Origin: Phycisphaerales bacterium
GTDB lineage: Bacteria > Planctomycetota > Phycisphaerae > Phycisphaerales > SM1A02
Length of the DNA: 64,000 nt
Reading direction: 5' to 3'
Assembly: GCA_029245245.1 (NCBI GenBank)
Contig: JAQWPT010000028.1
Coordinates: 18,676-82,675, forward strand
The notes under the pieces were generated by a model. It ran no database searches. It was given only the letters and a program-made list of their open reading frames with translations, and had not been told where the DNA came from. This document shows, piece by piece, positions 35,771 to 43,305 of this stretch (position 1 is its first letter; each line of letters begins with the position of its first letter). The translations under genes and the position numbers were made by a program.

Positions 35771-36409
35771 TCAGCGGGATCCAGCCGAGGCGGCGTACTC
35801 GTTGTTCATGCGGATGATCAGGTCATCACTGATGTCGATGGCCTTGGCCCGATACAGCACCCGACGCATGGCGATCTGCTCGCGGATCTGGTCCTGGCGG
35901 GTGATCTTGAGACCGCCGGACACCACGAACTCGTCATCACCATCGTTGATGATGATCAGGTCGATGCCCTCGATCTCGGCCAGTTTCGCCGAGTTCTCCT
36001 GCATGCTGCGGTACAGGTTCTCAAGCATCAACGACTTTTCGATGTCGATCTCCTGCTGGATGAAGCGAATCCACGCCATCTCCTGCAGCAGCTTGAGATC
36101 AAGCTCCTCCTGCAACCGGGTCTGCTCGGGCCCCTCGACCATGTCCTCAAGCTCGGTGGCGAGTTGCTCGATCTCACCCTGGCGTTGATCACGCTCGGCA
36201 AGGATCTCCTGGCTCTGCGCGGTCAGGGCGGCCTCGAGATCGCCACGCTCCGCGAGGGAGTTCATGACCTTCTGGAGATCGATGGTCGCCACCACGGTGG
36301 GACCGAACGACGCCATGCGGTTGGCCTGTGCAGGCCAGGGCGCGACCAATGCGAGCACGAGAATGCTCAGGAGAAGAGGTAGTGTGCTTCGACGAAGGCA
36401 CTCGGACAT
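35771..36409 (-). CDS. Skp/OmpH-family periplasmic chaperone, first copy
   Basis: The 212-residue product has a signal peptide (LPLLLSILVLALVAPWPAQA), the strand VVATIDLQKVMNSLAERG, a coiled-coil (about 60-145) and the closing strand EGIDLIIINDGDDEFVVSGG. It is a paralogue of the next gene downstream and probably a tandem duplicate. AGGAG lies seven bases before the ATG. It lies 47 bases downstream of bamA. The two copies may form hetero-oligomers or serve different clients. Confidence 0.85.
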   Translation of the reverse strand: MSECLRRSTLPLLLSILVLALVAPWPAQANRMASFGPTVVATIDLQKVMNSLAERGDLEAALTAQSQEILAERDQRQGEIEQLATELEDMVEGPEQTRLQEELDLKLLQEMAWIRFIQQEIDIEKSLMLENLYRSMQENSAKLAEIEGIDLIIINDGDDEFVVSGGLKITRQDQIREQIAMRRVLYRAKAIDISDDLIIRMNNEYAASAGSR

Positions 36410-36456
36410 GGTGCGGCTCCTGGGAACGTTCGGACAACGGAAGTCGGGAAGACCCG

Positions 36457-38838
36457 TCAGAAGGGCAGCTCCGCCGAGAAACTGAAGACCTCCGTCTTGT
36501 CATTCTCCTGCTTCATGAGCGGAAAGGCAAAATCGAAGGCCATCGGCGTGGGGCCGAGTTGGGGAATATACACGCGAACCCCCGCGCCGACCCCGATCCG
36601 GTACTGATCAAACCCGGGAGAATCGTTGACCGTGCCGGAATCGATGAAGAAGACCCCATCGATGAAGGTGGCGATCAGGGGGAACTGATACTGGGCTCCG
36701 AGGAACAGGAGGAAATTGCCGCCGATGGGAATATCGGTGGGTCCACCCGGCTTGGAGGGGATGCCCTTGGGACTGACCTCGCGGTATGCGAAGCCACGGA
36801 GGTCCCGGCCACCCAGGTAGAAACGCTCGTAGGTCGGAGCGGTGCCGCTGAAGATCCAGCCCACGCTGGCGTCGAGACGGAGGGTCGAGGTCCGGCCCAG
36901 GAAGTCCCGGCTCATCGTCAGGTAGGTCGTGTAGTCCACCCGGGCCCGGTTGAAGTCCACATCACCGGCCACGGCCCCGTAGTTGGCGTAGTTGAACTCC
37001 AGGCGGCTGCCGCTGCCCGGCCGTGTCAGGGTGGTGATGGTCGTCCGGGTGATCTGTGTTTCAAATCCAACGAGGTTGTCCGGCCCCCGGTCCTGGAAGA
37101 TCTCGATGGGCGCATCCGCCTCGATGTCCTCCAGTTTCACGTTGGCGAGCACGAGCCCCCACTGCCCTCGCCAGATGTCTCCGAACCGGCGGCTCACCGA
37201 CGCGTTGGCGTACAGGCGTCGCTCTGCGTAGTCGCGGTAGATGCGCCGGTAGTAGCCGGCATCACCACCGAGGGTGTAGACCGTCTCGAAGATGTTCGGC
37301 TCCGCCAACGAGATGTCGTAGGCGAAGATCTCGCTGCCCGGCTGGAAGTTGATCGCGAACCGCTGGCCCGCACCCCGGAAGGCTCGACCCTTGAACAGTT
37401 CACCGATGGTTTCCGGCACGTCCGCGACATCGAAGTTGTTCTGAACGAGCGAAATACTGCCGAGTACGCCGGAGTCGGAACCGAACCCCACACCGAAGTT
37501 GAACGAACCGGTGTTCTTCTCCTTGACCTCCACGAGCACGTCGCGATAGCCGGGGTTCTCTTCATCTTCCTTCTGCACGGTGAGCTTCGCGTCGTTGAAG
37601 AGCTGGGTCTCCATGATCCGCTTCTTGGAGAGTCCGAGTTCGGTCACGTCGTATCGGCGACCGGACTGCAGCTTGATGTGGCGACGGATCACCTTGTCCT
37701 TGGTCAGGAAGTTACCGTTGATCTGCACCAGGCCCACGTCGGCGATGCGACCCTCGGTGATCTCGATGATCACGTTGACCTCGTTGGTGGACTTGCTGCG
37801 AACCGGCAGCAGTTGGACCCGTGCATCCAGGTAGCCAAGCACCCCGTAGGCATTCTCAAGTTCGAGCCTCGACCGTTCCAGGATGTCCGATCGGAACACG
37901 TCGCCACTCTTGAGTTCCATCAACGAGGCGAGTTGCTCCCCGGAAAAGACCTTCAGGGGATCGTCTTCGTAGGGCGAAGCCGCGGAAATGGCACTGACGG
38001 TGAATGCCGGTCCCTCTTCGATCAGGAAGATGACCTTCGCTTCCTTCTGGTTGGGACTGATCTCGATCTCCCGATCGATGCGGATATCAAGGTAGCCCCG
38101 ATCCTTGTAGTACTTGTCCAGTGAAGCGATGTCGCCCGTGAGCATCTCGGTATCGAGTTCGCCGCGGCGCAGGAACGGGAACCATGTCCGGGTCTTGATC
38201 CGGGGATACAGGAGCTTCGAAGAGACGGCCTCGTTGCCGACAAACTGGATCTGGCGGACCCGAACCCGGGGCCCCTCGATGACCTCGAAGATCAGGATGT
38301 CGTTGTCCTTCAACTGGGCAACGTCCATGGAGATCTCGGCCAGGTAATAGCCACGCTTGGCATAGAGTTCCTTCATGTCGCGGATGGACCGCTCGATCAG
38401 GAAATCATCGCGAGGAGACCCTCGACGCATCCCGGTGGGGCCAAGCAGTGCCTGGTCGCTGAGCACCCGGTTGCCGACCACCTGCACCTCGGCCAGCAGT
38501 TGCTGCTCCGAGAAGACGTAACTCAGTGCAACGGTACCGTCGGCTTCAAGCGTCGCCTCGACATCGATGCTCTTGAAGTCACCAAGTCTGGTCAATCGTT
38601 CGACGTCGCCCCGAGCCGTCTTTGGATCGTAGGGGCTGCCTACAGTGGACCGGATGTTGTTCCAAACCTTCTGCTCGGACACTCGGCCGAGCCCCTCGAA
38701 GGTGATCGAGGACACCGGGCGATCGGCCAGTTGCTCATCCTGAACGGCGGCTGCCATCGCCACGGAGGCCCCAGGCAAGAGCCGAGGGACCGCAGCGACC
38801 GCGAAAATGGCCACGACGATGAAAAAGCACCTGGACAT
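36457..38838 (-). CDS. bamA: Outer-membrane protein assembly factor BamA
   Basis: The 793-residue protein has a signal peptide, POTRA domains in the first 400 residues (for example SITFEGLGRVSEQKVWNNIR, VQVVGNRVLSDQALL, IQFVGNEAVSSKLLYPRI and VQINGNFLTKDKVIRRH), and a C-terminal Omp85 barrel including GGRDLRGFAYREVSP and the terminal phenylalanine of ELPF. It inserts beta-barrel proteins into the outer membrane. It heads the minus-strand block with the skp paralogues and lpxD, and is divergent from the second lpxD with about 124 bases between starts. Confidence 0.95.
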   Translation of the reverse strand: MSRCFFIVVAIFAVAAVPRLLPGASVAMAAAVQDEQLADRPVSSITFEGLGRVSEQKVWNNIRSTVGSPYDPKTARGDVERLTRLGDFKSIDVEATLEADGTVALSYVFSEQQLLAEVQVVGNRVLSDQALLGPTGMRRGSPRDDFLIERSIRDMKELYAKRGYYLAEISMDVAQLKDNDILIFEVIEGPRVRVRQIQFVGNEAVSSKLLYPRIKTRTWFPFLRRGELDTEMLTGDIASLDKYYKDRGYLDIRIDREIEISPNQKEAKVIFLIEEGPAFTVSAISAASPYEDDPLKVFSGEQLASLMELKSGDVFRSDILERSRLELENAYGVLGYLDARVQLLPVRSKSTNEVNVIIEITEGRIADVGLVQINGNFLTKDKVIRRHIKLQSGRRYDVTELGLSKKRIMETQLFNDAKLTVQKEDEENPGYRDVLVEVKEKNTGSFNFGVGFGSDSGVLGSISLVQNNFDVADVPETIGELFKGRAFRGAGQRFAINFQPGSEIFAYDISLAEPNIFETVYTLGGDAGYYRRIYRDYAERRLYANASVSRRFGDIWRGQWGLVLANVKLEDIEADAPIEIFQDRGPDNLVGFETQITRTTITTLTRPGSGSRLEFNYANYGAVAGDVDFNRARVDYTTYLTMSRDFLGRTSTLRLDASVGWIFSGTAPTYERFYLGGRDLRGFAYREVSPKGIPSKPGGPTDIPIGGNFLLFLGAQYQFPLIATFIDGVFFIDSGTVNDSPGFDQYRIGVGAGVRVYIPQLGPTPMAFDFAFPLMKQENDKTEVFSFSAELPF

Positions 38839-38962
38839 GCGGTGACGGGAGGATACACCGAGGTCGAACCTCCTGCCCAGTCACGCCGGATTGACCGACA
38901 TCGTAGGTGAAGATAGTGTCCCCACGGCCCTCCCGGGAATCCCGGGATCGCCGGAGGTCCCC

Positions 38963-39997
38963 ATGTCCATGACACTTGCACAACTGGCAGAGCGATTGGG
39001 AGCGACCCTCGTTGGGGATGGCTCCCGGACCGTGAGCAGTTGTGCCGGAATCAACGAGGCCGGCGAGCACGATCTCACCTTCCTGGCCAACCCGAAGTAC
39101 AGCAAGTATCTGGCGACCACCCAGGCTGCCGCGGTCCTGGTCCGGGCACTGGATGAGAACAGTGGCGACCTGATCCAACTGGTCTGCGACGACCCCTATT
39201 TCGCGTTCCGCAACGCGATGATGGAACTCCATGGCTTCCGGGATCATCCCGACCCCATGGACGCCGGCGACGGAAACACCAGTGAGTCGGCCCGGATCCA
39301 TCCGGGTGCCACCGTCGGGGAAGGCACCCGGGTCCACCCCAACGTGACCATCGAACGCGGAGCACGGATCGGTTCCCGGTGCCACCTGTATCCCGGCGTC
39401 TTCATCGGCGAGGACGTGGTGATCGGAGACGACTGCATCCTCTTCCCGAACGTCGTGATCTACGACCGGTGTCGTCTCGGCAACCGGGTCGCCATCCACG
39501 CGAACACCACCATCGGACAGGACGGATTCGGGTACGCGACCCACGCCGGCGCCCACCACAAGATTCCCCAGGCCGGAATCGTGGTGATCGAAGACGATGT
39601 CGAACTCGGCGCGGGATGCGCCATTGAACGGGCCACGATGGGGGAAACCCGCATCGGTGAAGGCACCAAGTTCGCCGACCTGATCTCGATCGGCCACGGC
39701 ACGACCATCGGCAAGCACTGCCTCTTCGTGTCACTGGTCGGCATCGCCGGATCGGCGACCATCGGCAACTACGTCGTCCTCGGCGGCCAGACCGGCGTGT
39801 CCGGACACCTGACCATTGGTGACGGGGTACAGGCCCTTGGCAAGACTGCGATCGTCTCGGACATCGAGGCCGGTCGCAACATTGGTGGTGTTCCCGCAGT
39901 CGATGCCGACACCGCCAAGCGCAACGCGCTGACCGCGGCGAACCTGCACGAACTCCACAAGCGGGTCAAGAAACTCGAACGCAAGCAGGCGGACTGA
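38963..39997 (+). CDS. lpxD: UDP-3-O-acylglucosamine N-acyltransferase, second copy
   Basis: The ATG at 38963 has GGAGG five bases upstream, so the 24 upstream in-frame codons are discarded. The 344-residue protein is a complete LpxD: an N-terminal domain (LAQLAERLGATLVGDGSRTV), hexapeptide helix, HANTTIGQDGFGYATHAG, SIGHGTTIGKH and a short C-terminal helix with KRVKKLERK. It differs in sequence from the 34040-35086 copy, which lacks the C-terminal coiled helix. Two LpxD-like genes in one locus suggest acyl chains of different specificity. It converges on gcvT with the stops abutting in TGATCA. Confidence 0.92.
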   Translation: MSMTLAQLAERLGATLVGDGSRTVSSCAGINEAGEHDLTFLANPKYSKYLATTQAAAVLVRALDENSGDLIQLVCDDPYFAFRNAMMELHGFRDHPDPMDAGDGNTSESARIHPGATVGEGTRVHPNVTIERGARIGSRCHLYPGVFIGEDVVIGDDCILFPNVVIYDRCRLGNRVAIHANTTIGQDGFGYATHAGAHHKIPQAGIVVIEDDVELGAGCAIERATMGETRIGEGTKFADLISIGHGTTIGKHCLFVSLVGIAGSATIGNYVVLGGQTGVSGHLTIGDGVQALGKTAIVSDIEAGRNIGGVPAVDADTAKRNALTAANLHELHKRVKKLERKQAD

Positions 39998-41119
39998 TCA
40001 GGGCGACGTGTAGAAGGGCAGTTCGACGACCTCGGCCTCATCCGTGGCCCGTCCAAGATCGACCGTCAACCTGCGACCGATCTCCGTTGCACCGCGATCG
40101 ACGATCGCCATCGCAATGGAAGCATCGAGCGTGGGGCTGAGGCAGCCACTGGTCACCGCACCGACTGCGGTTTCACCGTCGAGCACGCTCATCCCCTGGC
40201 GAGCCGACCGACGTCCGGAAAGCCTGAGGCCGATCAGGCGACGATCCGGGCCGTCCCCGGATGCGATGTCCTTGAGTGCCGACTGACCGATGAAGCCCTC
40301 GTCCTCTCCCTCCTTGTCCCCCTTGTCCAGGGCCACGGCGAAGTCGAGACCCGCCGTCAGCGGATCGGTCTCCTCATCGATCTCATGGCCGTAGAGCGCC
40401 ATGCCTGCTTCCAGTCGCAGTGAATCACGTGCTCCCAGACCACAGGGCGTGATCGCCCCCTCACCCATGTTCTTGAGAATCATCTCCACCGCCTTGCCGG
40501 CCATTGCCGCGGGCAGGATGACCTCGACCCCATTTTCGCCGGTATACCCGGTACGCGACACCATGAACTTGGCGATGAACAGGCTCTTCTCGGTGAACCG
40601 GTACCGCTTGAGCGTCGGAATCTCTCGCGAGAACCCGGCGAGTACATCCATCACGCCCGGCCCCTGCAATGCGACCATGGCTGTCTTCTCAGTGACATCG
40701 CCGAAGCGGTAGACGAGGTCGCCCTTGCACTGGGCGAAGTGTTCAATGAGTTTCTCACGGTTGGCGGCATTGCAGACCATCGAGAACTCGCTCTCGCCGT
40801 GCCGGTAGACAAGCACGTCGTCACGACAGCCCCCCCGCTCGTTGCACACCAGCGAATAGCGGACCTGTCGCTCCTGCATGCCAGCGATCCGTCGGGTGCA
40901 CACCCGGTCCAGGAAGCGAGCTGCATCCTTTCCCTTGAAGGTGAATCGACCCATGTGGGAGACATCGAACAGGCCGCCGCGTTCGCGAACCTGCTTGTGC
41001 TCCTCGATGATCGAGGTGTACAGCAGCGGCATCTCCCAACCCGTGTAATCGACGAGTTTGGCGCCATGCTGGACGTGGTACTTGTAAAACGGTGTCTTGC
41101 GGAGTGTCATGGTGCTCAT
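39998..41119 (-). CDS. gcvT: Glycine cleavage system T protein (aminomethyltransferase)
   Basis: The 373-residue protein has the GcvT folate-binding and aminomethyl-lipoyl motifs: VDYTGWEMPLLYTSIIEEH, GLFDVSHMGRF, MVALQGPGVMDVL, FMVSRTGYTGENGVEVILP and GARDSLRLEAGMALYGHEI. It transfers the aminomethyl group to tetrahydrofolate, releasing ammonia and methylene-THF. GcvH, GcvP and GcvL are not in the window. The start is the first ATG (41119); an ATG at 41110 is nearly equivalent. It meets the second lpxD tail to tail and is followed upstream by the UVR-motif gene. Confidence 0.94.
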   Translation of the reverse strand: MSTMTLRKTPFYKYHVQHGAKLVDYTGWEMPLLYTSIIEEHKQVRERGGLFDVSHMGRFTFKGKDAARFLDRVCTRRIAGMQERQVRYSLVCNERGGCRDDVLVYRHGESEFSMVCNAANREKLIEHFAQCKGDLVYRFGDVTEKTAMVALQGPGVMDVLAGFSREIPTLKRYRFTEKSLFIAKFMVSRTGYTGENGVEVILPAAMAGKAVEMILKNMGEGAITPCGLGARDSLRLEAGMALYGHEIDEETDPLTAGLDFAVALDKGDKEGEDEGFIGQSALKDIASGDGPDRRLIGLRLSGRRSARQGMSVLDGETAVGAVTSGCLSPTLDASIAMAIVDRGATEIGRRLTVDLGRATDEAEVVELPFYTSP

Positions 41120-41155
41120 GGGACGGCCATGGTACGCGAGCAGTGCGGAGCGTGC

Positions 41156-41881
41156 TCAGTCCTTCATCATCTTCAACTCATCGCGAAGGATCGCGGCAAG
41201 TTCGTAGTTCTCGGCATCCAGGGCGGCCTGCATGCGTTCCTCGAGTTCGACCCGCTGTGAAGACGGCAACTTCGGAACCAGCATCTCCCGCATGCCCCGC
41301 AGCAACTGGACCTCGTTGCTTCGCGGGGCTGCTTCGGAACCAAGCATGGATTCCAGTTCGACCAGCCCCTGGTCGATCGCGCTCATCGCCGCTCTCGGCT
41401 GACGATTGGCCATGGCAAGTTCTGCCGCGGCCCGCACCTTCATGGTGAAGATCTGGGGCCGAAGGTGCTCCAGGCGATGTCGATCCTGATCGCTCGAAGC
41501 ATGATCACGACACAGGTTCAGGCAGGACAGCGCGTGATCCGCGTCCCGCATCACGGCCTCGAAGCGATTCAGGTTGAAGTAGGCCACGTAGCGGTGATAG
41601 AACTGGACCGCCTCGTCACGGATTGCCCGGCACTCTCCCTCGTCGAGGCAGAAGTCGGCCCCGCCCTGCTGCTTCTGCGCCAAGGCACATTCAAGCAGTG
41701 TTCCGTGCCCCCCGGGCCGCTGGCCATCGGGTCTCCCCTCGGACTCCATCTGGATGGCCCCGAGGTCGATGCGGACCTGGATGATCAGGCGGCCATCATC
41801 GGCCTGCAGTTCGCGAACCTGGAACTGGCCCCTGTTGCGGGGCCAACTGCTGAAGAAATGGGAGAGATCGGTAAATGTCAT
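41156..41881 (-). CDS. Protein with C-terminal UVR motif and helical repeats
   Basis: The 241-residue protein begins with a strand-rich region (QFQVRELQADDGRLIIQVRI, then LGAIQMESEGRPDGQRP). A predicted TPR-like helical stretch with two Cys (AVQFYHRYVAYFNLNRFEAV, LSCLNLC) follows, and it ends in a clear UVR motif (QRVELEERMQAALDAENYE then LAAILRDELKMMKD). UVR motifs occur in UvrB, UvrC and McsA/ClpC adaptors and mediate protein-protein contacts. There are no zinc-ribbon cysteines as in McsA. The gene lies 36 bases upstream of gcvT. It may be a chaperone/protease adaptor or an unrelated planctomycete family; the function is not settled. Confidence 0.65.
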   Translation of the reverse strand: MTFTDLSHFFSSWPRNRGQFQVRELQADDGRLIIQVRIDLGAIQMESEGRPDGQRPGGHGTLLECALAQKQQGGADFCLDEGECRAIRDEAVQFYHRYVAYFNLNRFEAVMRDADHALSCLNLCRDHASSDQDRHRLEHLRPQIFTMKVRAAAELAMANRQPRAAMSAIDQGLVELESMLGSEAAPRSNEVQLLRGMREMLVPKLPSSQRVELEERMQAALDAENYELAAILRDELKMMKD

Positions 41882-42398
41882 GTCGTGGTGAACAGCCGGG
41901 TTGCCGACCCCACGGCATGAAACCGGGGGCCAAAGCCGCTACCCCACCATACCCCCATCCAGGGCCGGTTCCTCCTGGTTCCCCATCTTCACCCCATGGT
42001 CGCCAGGAATCCCGATTCCTCCCATACCGGACCTCCCCAGGTTCCAGTCCTGCCGTCTGCACCAATGATTTCGGGCCTCACGACACCATGCACCCCCGTT
42101 GGTGACTTCCCACTTGAACATGCCCTCGAAGGTGTCCGAATAGCGACAGGGCCCACGGTTGTTCCGTCGGGGCCAAAGAGGCCATCCGTGAAGGGTCAAA
42201 TGAAAGTCCGGAAATTGTCCGGAAATTCCAAGCGTCGTGCAACCAATCGGGGCAATGCCACGGATTCAAGCACGGGTAGAGAGGGGTGGTTCGCCGCCCT
42301 GCACATTACAAGGCATCGCTTCCGGAGTTCATTCGGACGATGCTGCAAGGAGCAGCGGTCCTGCCGGGCACACATGGCAGATCACTGGTAAGCAAACC
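41882..42398. other. Long intergenic leader upstream of the sigma factor gene
   Basis: These 517 bases contain no convincing gene: every frame is short, has a poor start or is interrupted. The first half is pyrimidine-rich on the plus strand (runs of C and CCCA). The second half holds the tandem 11-bp repeat at 42206-42227. This is unusually long for such a compact region, so it may be a regulatory leader or hold a small RNA. I see no tRNA and no clear terminator. Confidence 0.5.
42206..42227 (+). repeat. Tandem 11-bp repeat upstream of the sigma gene
   Basis: GTCCGGAAATT occurs twice, exactly end to end (42206-42216 and 42217-42227). Each copy has a TCCGGA palindromic core. The 11-base period is about one turn of the DNA helix, as in repeated operator half-sites. 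It lies 172 bases before the sigma factor start. Confidence 0.7.
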
Positions 42399-43292
42399 AT
42401 GGCGAAGCGAACTTCGAACCGAGATCTCGAACTCTACTTGAAGCAGATCAACCAGACCGCTCTGCTGACTCCCGCCGAAGAAAAGGAACTGGGCTGGCGA
42501 GTCATCAATGACAGCGACCTGGAAGCCAAGGATCGAATGATCCGGGCAAACCTTCGCCTCGTCGTCTCCATCTCCAAGCACTACACACACCGCGGACTGC
42601 CGCTGACCGACCTCATCGAGGAAGGCAACATCGGACTGATCCGTGCCGTGGAGGGTTTTGATCCGGCCCAGGGCGCGAGGTTCTCGACTTACGCCTCCTG
42701 GTGGATCAAGCAGGCCATCAAGCGAACCCTCATCAACGCCCTCCAGCCGATTCACATCCCGGCCTACATGGTCGACCTGATCTCCCGCTGGAAGCAGACC
42801 CACCGTCGACTCGAGGAAGATCTCGGTCGCACCCCGAACAACTACGAGGTCGCCCACATGATGGGCCTCCCCGAGAAGAAGATCGGCGTCGTCTTCCGCG
42901 CCATGCGTGCCTACCAGTCAAGTGGCCAGGCTCCGCGTGGTGAAGATGGTGAAGCCATGGACTTCTCCGACATCGTCGAAGATCACCGCAACGAAGCACC
43001 GCAGCGAACCGCGGTGCGTCGCGAGGAGATGCAGGCCGTCCTCGGCATGCTCGACGAAATGGAGGAGCGTGACGCACGCGTCCTGAAGCTCCGCTACGGG
43101 CTTGAGGGACAGGAGCCGCTGACGCTCAAGCAGATCGGGGCGGAAGTCGGCCTGACCCGCGAGCGTGTTCGCCAGATCGAGGTCGACACCCTGCGCAAAC
43201 TGCAGGCTCGACTCAAGGGCGACAGCCGCAGCCGTGCCCTGCTCCGCAACTTCCACATGCGGAACCCGGTCCCGGCCACCAAGGCCTCCTGA
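42399..43292 (+). CDS. Sigma-70 family RNA polymerase sigma factor, primary type
   Basis: The 297-residue protein has regions 1.2 to 4.2 of a primary-type sigma factor: [20 protein letters not shown], the core-binding and -10 region ([58 protein letters not shown]), region 3 ([16 protein letters not shown]) and the -35-binding helix-turn-helix ([20 protein letters not shown]). It lacks region 1.1 and the non-conserved insert of E. coli RpoD. It may be the housekeeping sigma or a group 2 sigma; with no other copies to compare, this cannot be settled. The start is an ATG at 42399. The long leader upstream suggests regulation. Confidence 0.93.
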   Translation: MAKRTSNRDLELYLKQINQTALLTPAEEKELGWRVINDSDLEAKDRMIRANLRLVVSISKHYTHRGLPLTDLIEEGNIGLIRAVEGFDPAQGARFSTYASWWIKQAIKRTLINALQPIHIPAYMVDLISRWKQTHRRLEEDLGRTPNNYEVAHMMGLPEKKIGVVFRAMRAYQSSGQAPRGEDGEAMDFSDIVEDHRNEAPQRTAVRREEMQAVLGMLDEMEERDARVLKLRYGLEGQEPLTLKQIGAEVGLTRERVRQIEVDTLRKLQARLKGDSRSRALLRNFHMRNPVPATKAS

Positions 43293-43305
43293 GTACGTTC
43301 CAGAC

